Origin: Nocardia vinacea NBRC 16497
GTDB lineage: Bacteria > Actinomycetota > Actinomycetes > Mycobacteriales > Mycobacteriaceae
Direction: 5' to 3'
Assembly (NCBI RefSeq): GCF_000308835.1
Contig: NZ_BAGN01000113.1
Coordinates: 1 to 51,737, forward strand
Length of the DNA stretch: 51,737 bases
Below the pieces are notes generated by a model. It saw nothing but the letters and a program-made list of their open reading frames with translations, was not told the origin of the DNA and made no database searches. How positions within the stretch are numbered: position 1 is the first letter of the stretch; each line of letters opens with the position of its first letter. A program made the translations under genes and the position numbers. This document shows, piece after piece, positions 33,283 through 41,407 of this stretch.

Positions 33283-33515
33283 GTCCGAAATACCATGAAC
33301 CCAACGGTGTTTCGCCTCGTCCCGACGAACCGGACATACACGTCAGGGTGTTCCTGCACGGCGTGCGCCTCGACTACGCCGCCTGCCTTACCGCCGCGCT
33401 GATATTCACGCGTGAGCACCAGAGGCGGCACTACGCCGACGCGGTCACCATCGACCTCGGTGACACCAGTCGCTATCCGCGCCTTCCGTGCGAACGCCTC
33501 TTCCTCGGCTCATGA
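33279..33515 (+). CDS. Small hypothetical protein, second gene of the pair
   Basis: The 78-aa protein is not recognised. It reads DIHVRVFLHGVRLDYAACLT, AALIFTREHQRRHYA and AVTIDLGDTSRYPRLPCERL. It is a compact mixed alpha/beta sequence with no membrane segment or known motif. The GTG start overlaps the stop of the preceding gene (GTGA), so the two are coupled. Actinobacterial Scr1/DUF397 loci often sit beside such small genes, but no function is known. Confidence 0.6.
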   Translation: MSPKYHEPNGVSPRPDEPDIHVRVFLHGVRLDYAACLTAALIFTREHQRRHYADAVTIDLGDTSRYPRLPCERLFLGS

Positions 33516-33642
33516 GGCGACAGTGACCCGCGGATGGCGAAGCCCAAGAGCGTCAATGGATTCCGTCGAGCCGTTCGACCTCTCGGGCGGCAGAAAGCGC
33601 TGGTCAAGGCTCAGCAGCCAGGTCATGCGTATTTTGCATTAA

Positions 33643-33658
33643 TGTGATCTGAATCACA
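33643..33658. promoter_or_regulatory. CRP-type binding site upstream of UvrA-like gene
   Basis: TGTGATCTGAATCACA matches the CRP consensus TGTGA-N6-TCACA exactly and has fully symmetric 6-bp arms. It lies 44 bp upstream of the UvrA-like start. Mycobacterial CRP (Rv3676) binds this same sequence, so cAMP control of the gene is likely. Confidence 0.7.
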
Positions 33659-33702
33659 CTCCGCCGGGCATTTTGTCGGTCGTGCATGGCATGGTGGGCG
33701 AC

Positions 33703-35988
33703 ATGCCTTTTGCCGATTCCGTCGTCGCCACGGATGTCATCCGCGTGCTCGGTGCCAGTGAGCACAATCTGCGCAATGTGTCGTTGGAGATCCCCAAGAA
33801 CAAGATCACCGTCTTTACCGGCGTCTCCGGGTCGGGCAAATCGTCGATCGTCTTCGACACCATTGCCGTGGAGTCGCAGCGTCAGCTGTACGCGACATTT
33901 CCCGCATTCATTCTCAACTTCCTGCCGCGCTATGAGCGGCCGCACGCCGAGGCGATCGAGAACCTGACGGCTCCGGTCATCATCGACCAGCAGCCCGTCG
34001 GCGGCGGGCCGCGCTCGACCGTCGGGACGATGACCGACATCTACTCGATGGTGCGGGCGATGTTCGCCCGATTCGGTTCGCCTTCAGCCGGATTCGTCTA
34101 CAACTACTCGTTCAATGTGCCGCAGGGCATGTGCCCGGACTGCGATGGACTCGGGGTCACGGTCCGGGCCGATCCGGATCGCTTGGTCGACCGGAGCAAA
34201 TCGCTGAACGAGGGCGCGATTCTGCTGCCCGGTTATGCGGTGGACAGTGGCGAGTGGCAGATGTACGGCAAATCCGGGCGCTTCGATCCGGACAAGAAAC
34301 TGGCCGACTACACCGAGGACGAGTTCACCGACCTGCTCTACGGCACCGGCGGCAAGGTGGAGCTGACCTTCGCCAAGGGCACCTGGAAGGCGAATTACGA
34401 AGGGCTGGCGGCCAAATTCACGCGCACCCGGTTGCAGCGCGACACCTCCACGCTCAGCGAGAAGACGCGCGAACAGATGCAGAAATTCCTCACCGAGGGT
34501 GTCTGCGCTACCTGTCGTGGTGCGCGGCTCAACGAAGCGGCATTGGCCACGAAGATCGGTGGCCGCAATATCGCCGACTGGTCCGAACTACAGATCACCG
34601 ATCTGATGGCGGTACTCGATGAGATCACCGATCCGGCCGCACTCGGACTGGCCGCCGCGATCCGGACCGCGCTGCAGCGGGTGACCGATATCGGACTCGG
34701 TTATCTGAGCCTGGATCGGCCGACCTCGACCCTGTCCGGCGGCGAGGGGCAGCGGCTCAAGATGATCAAACATCTGTCGAGCACGCTGATCGGGATGACC
34801 TATGTCTTCGACGAACCGAGCGTCGGATTGCATCCGCGTGATGTCGGCCGGCTGAACAACCTGCTGAAGGCATTGCGGGACAAGGGCAATACGGTGCTGG
34901 TGGTCGAGCACGATCCGGATGTCATCCAGATCGCCGACCATATCGTCGATGTCGGGCCGCGTGCCGGTCTGCACGGCGGGCAGGTGGTCTTCGAGGGCAC
35001 CTTCACCGAACTGCGGACCGCGGATACGCCGACGGGTGCCGGATTGCGCAGGCCGTTCACGGTGAAGGAAACCTTCCGTAAGTCGAACGGCGCGTTGCTG
35101 ATCGAGCATGCGAATGTGCACAACCTGAAAGATGTGACAGTCGCGGTGCCGACCGGCATTCTCACCTCGATCACCGGCGTCGCCGGCTCCGGTAAGAGCA
35201 GTCTCATCCGCGATGTGTTCGTCCGGCAGTATCCGGATGCGATCTTCGTCGACCAGTCGGCGATCGGGGCATCGTCGCGGTCCACGCCCGCAACGTATCT
35301 GGGCCTGATGGACCCGATCAGGAAGCTGTTCGCCAAGGCGACGGGGGAGTCGCCCGGCCTGTTCAGTTTCAACTCGACCGGAGCCTGCAAACAGTGCGAG
35401 GGTCGCGGCGTGATCATTACCGAGATCGCCTATATGGACCCGGTGACCACCCACTGCGACGCCTGCGACGGACGACGGTTCTCCGACGAGGTGCTGGCAC
35501 TGACCTTGCGCGACAAGTCGATTGCCGATGTGCTGGCGATGTCGGCCGAAGAAGCCCTCGGTTTCTTCACCGAAAAGGCACTGTCCACCAAGCTGCGCAC
35601 GATGAACGAGGTAGGCCTCGACTATCTCAGCCTGGGCCAGGCCATGAGCACCCTGTCCGGCGGCGAACGCCAACGGATCAAACTGGCGACCCAACTCCAG
35701 AACACCGGCACCGTCTATGTCCTCGACGAACCGACCACCGGTCTGCACATGTCGGATGTGGACACTCTGCTCGCCTTGATGGACGGTTTGGTCGACCGCG
35801 GAAATACGGTGGTGGTGATCGAACACAACCTCGACGTGGTGGCCCACTCCGACTGGGTGATCGATCTCGGCCCCGATGGTGGCAAGGACGGCGGCGAAAT
35901 CGTCTTCACCGGAACCCCCGCCGAATTGCTGACCCACCCCACCTCACTCACCGGGGAGTATCTGCGCAAGTACAAGGCCGCCGGGTAG
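33703..35988 (+). CDS. UvrA-like ABC ATPase (UvrA2/DrrC type)
   Basis: The 761-aa protein has two ABC ATPase halves. Walker A motifs are GVSGSGKSS (about 40-48) and GVAGSGKSS (about 492), signatures are LSGGEGQRLK (about 343) and LSGGERQRIK (about 651), and VFDEPSVGLHPRD and VLDEPTTGLH are the Walker B regions. Zinc cysteines CPDC, CATC, CKQC and CDAC are conserved as in UvrA. It is about 190 residues shorter than UvrA and lacks much of the UvrB-binding region, which fits UvrA2-type proteins linked to DNA damage tolerance or drug resistance. Its stop is three bases from the convergent arginase-like gene. Confidence 0.92.
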   Translation: MPFADSVVATDVIRVLGASEHNLRNVSLEIPKNKITVFTGVSGSGKSSIVFDTIAVESQRQLYATFPAFILNFLPRYERPHAEAIENLTAPVIIDQQPVGGGPRSTVGTMTDIYSMVRAMFARFGSPSAGFVYNYSFNVPQGMCPDCDGLGVTVRADPDRLVDRSKSLNEGAILLPGYAVDSGEWQMYGKSGRFDPDKKLADYTEDEFTDLLYGTGGKVELTFAKGTWKANYEGLAAKFTRTRLQRDTSTLSEKTREQMQKFLTEGVCATCRGARLNEAALATKIGGRNIADWSELQITDLMAVLDEITDPAALGLAAAIRTALQRVTDIGLGYLSLDRPTSTLSGGEGQRLKMIKHLSSTLIGMTYVFDEPSVGLHPRDVGRLNNLLKALRDKGNTVLVVEHDPDVIQIADHIVDVGPRAGLHGGQVVFEGTFTELRTADTPTGAGLRRPFTVKETFRKSNGALLIEHANVHNLKDVTVAVPTGILTSITGVAGSGKSSLIRDVFVRQYPDAIFVDQSAIGASSRSTPATYLGLMDPIRKLFAKATGESPGLFSFNSTGACKQCEGRGVIITEIAYMDPVTTHCDACDGRRFSDEVLALTLRDKSIADVLAMSAEEALGFFTEKALSTKLRTMNEVGLDYLSLGQAMSTLSGGERQRIKLATQLQNTGTVYVLDEPTTGLHMSDVDTLLALMDGLVDRGNTVVVIEHNLDVVAHSDWVIDLGPDGGKDGGEIVFTGTPAELLTHPTSLTGEYLRKYKAAG

Positions 35989-35991
35989 GGA

Positions 35992-36723
35992 TCAGGCGGA
36001 GTCGACCAGGGAGCGGACGTGCGCGGCGGCGGTGGCGTCGTCGCGCCACGTGCAGGCCAGGCCGAAGGCGGCGACTCGGCCGGTGGCGAGAACCGCTCGG
36101 ACGGCGGTTGAAACTTCGGCCAGGGCGGGGCCGTCAGGCGCGGGGAAGAGCAGGCCCGGGAGGTCATCCGGGGTGACCACGTCGAAGTCGATGTGAAGGT
36201 AGAGCGGGCCGTCCGGGAGGTCGCCGATGTCGTCGACCGGACGGTGCCGGATCTGCGCGGTGCGCAGGTATTCGACCTCCGGTGGGTCGAGATCGCGGCC
36301 GCCGACCAGGACGGCACGGTCTTCGGGGATGTCGCGCAAGCCGATTCGGTCGGCTATGAGGTGACGGCCGTAGCCGATGAGCATGCGCAGCGGAAAGCCA
36401 CCGAGGTAGCCGGACGCGGAGGTCTCGAGGGTTTGTACGTCGCCGTGTGCGTCGAACCAGACGAGCGCGGGATCCAGTCCGGCCCTTTGCAATCCGGCGA
36501 CCGTGCCGAGCGCGGTCGTGCAATCTCCGGAGGCGACGATCGCGCGTTCACCGCGAATCGCGGACTCCGCAACGCGATCCGCCACCGCGTCGTACAGCAC
36601 GGCCATCCGCGCCCACGGATCATCGACATCCGGCAGCTCGGCCGTGACCACCGCATCCGGGGTGATCGGAGCATCGATCTCCGGCCGGTATTCATCGAGG
36701 TGGTACGGCACGAGCATGCGCAT
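35992..36723 (-). CDS. Arginase/ureohydrolase-like protein with altered metal ligand
   Basis: This 243-aa protein has the arginase fold landmarks: ASGDCTTALGTVAGL where active enzymes have GGDHS, WFDAHGDVQT (DAHxD, intact, at 89-98) and LHIDFDVVTPDD (usual SxDxDxxDP, about 176-187). The metal-binding histidine of the first motif is Cys68, so one manganese site is changed. It may bind a different metal, act on another substrate or be inactive. Family members hydrolyse guanidino or formimino compounds. No urea-cycle genes are nearby. Confidence 0.8.
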   Translation of the reverse strand: MRMLVPYHLDEYRPEIDAPITPDAVVTAELPDVDDPWARMAVLYDAVADRVAESAIRGERAIVASGDCTTALGTVAGLQRAGLDPALVWFDAHGDVQTLETSASGYLGGFPLRMLIGYGRHLIADRIGLRDIPEDRAVLVGGRDLDPPEVEYLRTAQIRHRPVDDIGDLPDGPLYLHIDFDVVTPDDLPGLLFPAPDGPALAEVSTAVRAVLATGRVAAFGLACTWRDDATAAAHVRSLVDSA

Positions 36724-36782
36724 CTACCGAGCCTATTCGGGGCCGAAGCACACGGCCACCGAATTAGGACGACGTGCCCGGC

Positions 36783-37691
36783 TCATTGCGCCGCGTTCAC
36801 CGACACAGACAGGTACCCACCCGCCTGCACCGCGCCGGTGATGAGTGCGCGAACGTCACGTGGTGCACTCGGCAGCAGGTCGAGCAGGTCGGTGTTCGAC
36901 GCTTCGAGCAGTCCGGCACCGAGGTTCGCGAACAACGAGAGCGTGTGCGTGATCTGATACGGCTCCAATCCGCTGCCCTGCAACATATCCCGCATTTCGC
37001 CGAGTGAGATGGGTGCGTATCGCACCGGGCGACCGAGGGATTCGCTCAGGATCTCGGCGATATCGGCACCGCCGACCGCGGTCACACCCTCCAGTTCGTA
37101 CACCTTGCCCGCATGCCTGCTCCGTCGCCCCGCAGCCAGATCGCGCTCGGTCTCGGCGGCCACCCGCACGGCCACCTCGGCCAGATCCTCGCGCGCCACC
37201 ACCGATATCCGGCCGGTGCCGAATGCCGCGGCGAATACCCCGGATTCGGCCGAGGAGGCGGCACCAGCGACGGCGAGCCCGACCGGCACCTCCGCGTATA
37301 GGCCGTTGCGCAGGACGGTCACGTCGAATGGTGCTGCGGCCAGCTGCTTCTCGGTCCACCGATGCGGCAGGGCAATGGTCATCAGATCGCCGGAACCCGC
37401 GAGACTGGTGTAGATCAGGTGCCGGACCCCGGCGGCCGCGGCGGCATCGATCACAGCACCGTGGCGGGCCAAGACCACATCGTCTTCGGCATATCCGGCC
37501 GAAATCAGTACCAGGACATCGACATCCCGCAGTCCCGCGGACAATGTTGCCGAATCGTCGAAATCGATTCGGCGCGTGATGGTGTCGTCACCGGAGCGGC
37601 TGCCCGCCGCTACTGTCAGTCCGTCGAGGGCGGACAGGCCGCGGTGGACGCGGCCGCCGAGGGATCCGGAGATACCGGTTACCAGGATCAT
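36783..37691 (-). CDS. NmrA-like NAD(P)-binding protein
   Basis: This 302-aa Rossmann protein of the NmrA/QOR2 type starts MILVTGISGSLGGRVHRGLS, then DVDVLVLISAG, GVRHLIYTSLAGSG and VTVLRNGLYAEVPVGL. The region ELEGVTAVGGADIAEILSES and YAPISLGEMRDML is typical of the C-terminal substrate domain. Such proteins act as NADPH-dependent quinone reductases or redox sensors. The ATG at 37691 matches the family start. It is divergent from an HxlR gene 81 bp away, the common quinone-stress pairing; GCAAC/GTTGC repeats at 37693 and 37714 may be part of the operator. Confidence 0.87.
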   Translation of the reverse strand: MILVTGISGSLGGRVHRGLSALDGLTVAAGSRSGDDTITRRIDFDDSATLSAGLRDVDVLVLISAGYAEDDVVLARHGAVIDAAAAAGVRHLIYTSLAGSGDLMTIALPHRWTEKQLAAAPFDVTVLRNGLYAEVPVGLAVAGAASSAESGVFAAAFGTGRISVVAREDLAEVAVRVAAETERDLAAGRRSRHAGKVYELEGVTAVGGADIAEILSESLGRPVRYAPISLGEMRDMLQGSGLEPYQITHTLSLFANLGAGLLEASNTDLLDLLPSAPRDVRALITGAVQAGGYLSVSVNAAQ

Positions 37692-37772
37692 CGCAACGCT
37701 CCCGATTGTTGTAGTTGCTGAATTCGTCCCCAGCATCGGTGGCCGCGACGCGCGGCATAAGGAGGCACTTTC

Positions 37773-38183
37773 ATGTCGGTCACGAACACAGCGATCACCG
37801 CGCAGGTCGCGGGCACTATTCCCGATGGGCCCTGTGGCGATGACGACTGCGGCATCCGCGATGTGCTCGACCGGCTGGGGGATCGGTGGACGGTATTGGT
37901 GATCGTCGAATTGAGCAAAGGGGTGCGGCGTTTCCGTGAGTTGGAGCGGGCGATTCCCGGAATCTCACAGCGGATGCTGACACTGACCACCAAGCGGCTG
38001 TGCCGCGACGGCATGGTGGAGCGCATCGCGTATCCGACGATTCCACCGCAGGTCGAATACCGGCTCACCGACACCGGCCAGAGCCTGGCCGAGGCCATCG
38101 GCGCACTCGCCGACTGGTCGCGCGACCATAAGGACCGCATCGCCGACGCCCGCCGACGCTGGGACACCGAGCACACCGACTGA
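37773..38183 (+). CDS. HxlR-family regulator
   Basis: The 136-aa winged-helix HxlR protein has CGDDDCGIRDVLDRLGDRWT at about 21-40, with the sensing-type cysteines C21 and C26, then VLVIVELSKGVRRFRELERA, IPGISQRMLTLTTKRL and VEYRLTDTGQSLAEAI. This family senses reactive aldehydes, quinones or disulfide stress. AAGGAGG lies nine bases before the ATG. It probably regulates the divergent NmrA-like gene and itself. Confidence 0.92.
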   Translation: MSVTNTAITAQVAGTIPDGPCGDDDCGIRDVLDRLGDRWTVLVIVELSKGVRRFRELERAIPGISQRMLTLTTKRLCRDGMVERIAYPTIPPQVEYRLTDTGQSLAEAIGALADWSRDHKDRIADARRRWDTEHTD

Positions 38184-38244
38184 ACATCTGTCGCGCGAGG
38201 GCGAACAGCGCTTGAATGGAACCATCCCCACAGGGAGGTTTCCG

Positions 38245-38901
38245 ATGACCCTTACCGCTCGTGACCTGCTCTACGGGATCCAGGCCGAGCTGGCCCCGCA
38301 CGACGACGACAACCGCATGGTTCCGCTCATCTCGGTGGGCAAAGCGCCACGCGCGGTCTTCGCGGCGATCGCCGCCGAGGAACAGCGCATCACCAGCAGT
38401 GACTGGCGCAGCTTCCACGCCTTGGCGACGCGGGCGGACGAACCGCACGTCAGAGCGTTCCTCGATGGCCTCCCACCAGGCGAGCGGCAGGCACTCGCGC
38501 TGTTGGACGCGCTCGTGGCGGCGGCCGGACCCGACCAGGGCATGGAGCTACCCAGAGCGGGGTGCCAGGCCTACCCGGCCTATGTCGCCTGGTTGGCGCT
38601 GAACGCCGAGCCTTCCGCCGCCGCGGCGGGAATCTACGCGAATGTCGCCGCATTCGGCCGCTACTGCCGGGCCGTCGCCGAAGGCATGCGCGCGCACTAC
38701 GAGTTCGACGCCCCGGCCTGCGCATTCTTCGACCTCTTCGCCGCCGATGCACCCGAAGTCGAACAGCGTGCCCTCGCCGCAATCCAGTCCGGAATCGACA
38801 GCGGACGATTGAATCCGAACGACGCGCACTTGTACGCCAGACTCTTCCAGAACTACGAACTCATGTTCTGGAACACCCTTGCCGACGAGTTCGCGGGATA
38901 A
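38245..38901 (+). CDS. TenA/THI-4-like all-helical protein
   Basis: The 218-aa protein is predicted all-alpha and fits the TENA/THI-4/PqqC superfamily: HALATRADEPHVRAFLDGLP, AYPAYVAWLALNAEPSAAAA, IYANVAAFGRYCRAVAEGMR and LYARLFQNYELMFWNTLADE. TenA enzymes are thiaminases in thiamin salvage; the diagnostic active-site cysteine and tyrosines are not clear here, so a haem-oxygenase-like fold with another role is possible. GGGAGG precedes the ATG. It is 61 bp after the HxlR gene on the same strand. Confidence 0.65.
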   Translation: MTLTARDLLYGIQAELAPHDDDNRMVPLISVGKAPRAVFAAIAAEEQRITSSDWRSFHALATRADEPHVRAFLDGLPPGERQALALLDALVAAAGPDQGMELPRAGCQAYPAYVAWLALNAEPSAAAAGIYANVAAFGRYCRAVAEGMRAHYEFDAPACAFFDLFAADAPEVEQRALAAIQSGIDSGRLNPNDAHLYARLFQNYELMFWNTLADEFAG

Positions 38902-38913
38902 CACCGCCACCGC

Positions 38914-39015
38914 GTGCCGGTGGAAGCGTCCGCAGCGGCGGTGAAGGCCGAGGTCGACAAGCTCGGGTTCCTGCGCAACCTGGGCGCCGATCGTCTGATC
39001 GAACATCCTGTAATC
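38914..39015 (+). pseudogene. Possible Tn3-family transposase N-terminal fragment
   Basis: The frame reads VEASAAAVKAEVDKLGFLRN then LGADRLIEHPV, like the N-terminal region of Tn3-family TnpA of actinobacteria (EVDKLxFLRxL and alanine-aspartate just after). It lasts about 34 codons and then loses resemblance, and a hairpin follows. With the transposase tail at 46041 it suggests relics of more than one Tn3-type insertion. The short match keeps this tentative. Confidence 0.4.
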
Positions 39016-39043
39016 GGTGCGGGTTCAGGCGGTCCACGGACGC

Positions 39044-39072
39044 CAACGGCCCGAGATAGCCTCGGGCCGTTG
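39044..39072. terminator. Strong hairpin terminator
   Basis: CAACGGCCCGAG and CTCGGGCCGTTG form a perfect 12-bp stem with a 5-base loop, followed by ATCTT. It lies between the TenA-like gene and the facing DUF4870 gene and could serve both. Confidence 0.8.
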
Positions 39073-39160
39073 ATCTTCGGACTGTCGTATCTGGCCGCCG
39101 TGCAGGGGTGCCGACAGCATCATCGATGACGAAATTCAGCTGGGGACTTCGAATATGCCG

Positions 39161-39559
39161 CTACTTGACCGAGTTGGCCAACTGATCGGCATAGGGGGCA
39201 GTAAGTTTTCCGACGATGGGAAGCGCCGCGCGGACACCGCCGGTGTTGTTCGCCTGGACCATGGCCATGATCCAGACGACGACCGCGAAGACCGCGACTG
39301 CGAGTCCGGCGAGGCTGAAGATGATCCCCAGGACTCCCAGGAGCGAGCCGACGATGCTCAGAACAATATTGACCACCGAGACCGCCCCGAAGAAGACGAT
39401 CGATTGCGAGGCATGGAATTTCACATCGGGATCTTTCTTTCCCACGAACAGGAAGATGATTCCGGTGAGCCACCCCAGCGCGTACGACAGGATCGCGCTG
39501 GTCTTTTTGTCCAAACCGGCGGACTGCGGTTGGTTCATGGGAGATTGAGAAGATGTCAT
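39161..39559 (-). CDS. DUF4870 membrane protein
   Basis: The 132-aa protein has the DUF4870 pattern: a polar N-terminus, LDKKTSAILSYALGWLTGII then FLFVGKKDPDVKFHASQS, and two more hydrophobic stretches (IVFFGAVSVVNIVLSIVGSL and IIFSLAGLAVAVFAVVVWI). FHASQS is the family signature. The function is unknown. The ATG at 39559 is taken; ATG at 39538 is an alternative. The start has no good ribosome site. Confidence 0.88.
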   Translation of the reverse strand: MTSSQSPMNQPQSAGLDKKTSAILSYALGWLTGIIFLFVGKKDPDVKFHASQSIVFFGAVSVVNIVLSIVGSLLGVLGIIFSLAGLAVAVFAVVVWIMAMVQANNTGGVRAALPIVGKLTAPYADQLANSVK

Positions 39560-40142
39560 GGGGCAAGTAGATGCCGCGCGCGCCACCTACCGATCCCAGG
39601 TTTCAGCCCGAACCCACAGGTCGCGGGCCAGCCGACGACTGGGAACCCGGACGTGGTTCTCTCGACGAGACGACTGCCAACAAGCTCGAAACGCCTGGAC
39701 GATGGCTCATTACACAATCGAGCACCGAAAAATCCGCAGAGTAGCCGAGTCGGTCTCCGAGAAAGGGCCGCTGCACGGTCATCGTCATGGCGCGGTGCGT
39801 TCGGTCGGCCTCGAATCGATACAGCCACCTGCAGGCCGCCTGCCCCGCGCCGGCAGGTTCGATCAGCGATGCATTCGGCAGTTGCGGGCGTTCGCGTGCG
39901 CGCCCTCGGCGGCATGAGCGCGCACAGATGTCTACAACCATGAGACAGACTTTTCCGGTGGTGCCTGTCACGACAATCTTCGCGTAATGGCTACGGGGCG
40001 AACGGCTATTCGAGCGAAAATAGTGCAGGTCAGAGTGCCTGCGGCACAATGCTTCCGGGCTCCGATTCTGTCACCGACACCCTGGCAGGATTCGAAAATG
40101 CGTTCTATCATCGGTTCCGTCGACGGCTGATGAGCGAAAGAA
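39560..40142. other. Gap of 583 bp without a supported gene
   Basis: Open frames here on both strands read as Arg/Ser-rich text without domain character. A small inverted repeat, GTGCC-TGC-GGCAC, lies at 40035-40047, about 95 bp before the small acidic gene, and may be a control site. I see no RNA gene or mobile element. Confidence 0.5.
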
Positions 40143-40355
40143 GTGGCCGAATTGGCTGATGAACAGGTGGACCCGACGGCGGACGAAGACGACTACGACG
40201 TCAACCTGGAGGAACCCGTCATCGACTCCGCTGTGCCGACCACTTGGCAGGAATTCGCCGAGGATGCCCGGACAGGACAGTCCGGCAACGTCGCGCACGT
40301 GGCCATAGAGGGGTTCAGCGTCACTCTTCCAGGGGTGGCCCGCCTCATCGAGTAG
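40143..40355 (+). CDS. Small acidic hypothetical protein
   Basis: The 70-aa protein is not recognised. The first half is very acidic (DEQVDPTADEDDYDVNLEEP) and the second half has TTWQEFAEDARTGQSGNVAH and VAIEGFSVTLPGVARLIE. It has no membrane segment. The GTG start is preceded by GAGCGAAAG, a weak ribosome site. Neighbouring base composition and a clean protein-like sequence support it, but it could be chance. Confidence 0.45.
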   Translation: MAELADEQVDPTADEDDYDVNLEEPVIDSAVPTTWQEFAEDARTGQSGNVAHVAIEGFSVTLPGVARLIE

Positions 40356-40462
40356 ACATTGTCACTCGTGTTGGATCGCCATGCCGACCACATCGGGCGG
40401 GATTTCGACCTGCCGCATTTCTCCTGGGGAACGCACTATTCGGCATGTGCGGACGTTATCGG

Positions 40463-41305
40463 CTAGAGGCGTATCGCCGTACGGACGAGGTCGGCGATGG
40501 CTTTGGATCTGCTGTGTGGTGGCCAGGCGATGACGGTGGTGACGGCCGGTGCGTCCGGCACCGGCACGGTGGCGTGATCGTCACGTAGCTGGGCTCGGAG
40601 CGACTCGGGCACGACCGCGCAGGCCCGTCCGAGCGTGATCAGCTGGGTCAACTGGGTATGGTCGCGAACCTGCGGGCCGGGGCCGTCCGGGTAACTTCCA
40701 TCCGGTCGAGGCCAGCGCGGCAGGGGCAGGTCGGTCAGGGCGTTGACCTCGGCCATCGACATGTGGGGTCGGTTGGCGAGGGGGTGCCCTGCGGGCAGGA
40801 CCACGACCTGCTGTTCGGTGTGCAGGTCCTCGGTGTCGAATCCGGTAGTCGTGTCGTAGGGCCGGTGGAGCAGAGCAACGTCGGCACGCCCGTTGCGTAG
40901 CAGGCTTTCCGGTTCGCCGGGCCCGCAGAGCATCACCTCGACTGCGACAGCGGAGTGGTCGGCGGCGTAGGCGTCCAGCAGCTTCGACAACAGTTCGCTG
41001 GACGCTCCTGCCTTGGTGGCCAGCACCAGACCGGGCCGGTCGGCAGCGGCGCGGCGGGTGCGGCGCTCGGCGGCTTCGACCGCTTCGAGAGCGAGCCGGG
41101 CCTCCCGCAGAAGCACCGACCCGGCCTCGGTCAACGTGATTGCGCGCGAACTGCGGTGCAGCAGAACGACTCCGAGCCGCCGTTCCAGCTGCTGGATCGC
41201 CCGCGACAGCGGTGGTTGCGCCATCGCGAGCCGTTGTGCCGCCCGCCCGAAGTGCAACTCCTCGGCGACGGCGACGAAGTATCGCAACTCCCGTGTCTCC
41301 ACCAT
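40463..41305 (-). CDS. LysR-family regulator
   Basis: The 280-aa LysR regulator has an N-terminal HTH (MVETRELRYFVAVAEELHFG, AAQRLAMAQPPLSRAIQQLE) and the effector-binding domain (GLVLATKAGASSELLSKLLD, then DVALLHRPYDTTTGFDTEDL and VVVLPAGHPLANRP). LysR proteins activate a divergent operon in response to a small molecule. The ATG at 41305 matches the family; the open frame extends 18 codons above it. The gap to the SDR gene holds a T-N11-A box. Confidence 0.92.
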   Translation of the reverse strand: MVETRELRYFVAVAEELHFGRAAQRLAMAQPPLSRAIQQLERRLGVVLLHRSSRAITLTEAGSVLLREARLALEAVEAAERRTRRAAADRPGLVLATKAGASSELLSKLLDAYAADHSAVAVEVMLCGPGEPESLLRNGRADVALLHRPYDTTTGFDTEDLHTEQQVVVLPAGHPLANRPHMSMAEVNALTDLPLPRWPRPDGSYPDGPGPQVRDHTQLTQLITLGRACAVVPESLRAQLRDDHATVPVPDAPAVTTVIAWPPHSRSKAIADLVRTAIRL

Positions 41306-41334
41306 GGCATCGTATCCGGCGCTCACCACGACGA

Positions 41335-41349
41335 ATACCCGTGCGGTAT
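41335..41349. promoter_or_regulatory. LysR T-N11-A box
   Basis: ATACCCGTGCGGTAT is a palindrome with 5-bp arms that contains the classic T-N11-A of LysR sites (T41336, A41348). It lies 30 bp from the lysR start and 59 bp from the SDR start. This places the LysR-bound promoter of the divergent operon. Confidence 0.6.
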
Positions 41350-41407
41350 CGTCGCCCACCTAGTCGGTCTTGGACGCCCCACCCGAGTCCGCAACATGAT
41401 CAACGGC

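Noticed and set aside
34588..35937. Open frame opposite the UvrA-like gene
   Set aside because: The UvrA-like strand shows paired Walker and signature motifs; the reverse frame is a shadow.
39560..40142. Several short open frames
   Set aside because: They are Arg/Ser-rich, unsupported by start sites, and overlap one another on both strands.
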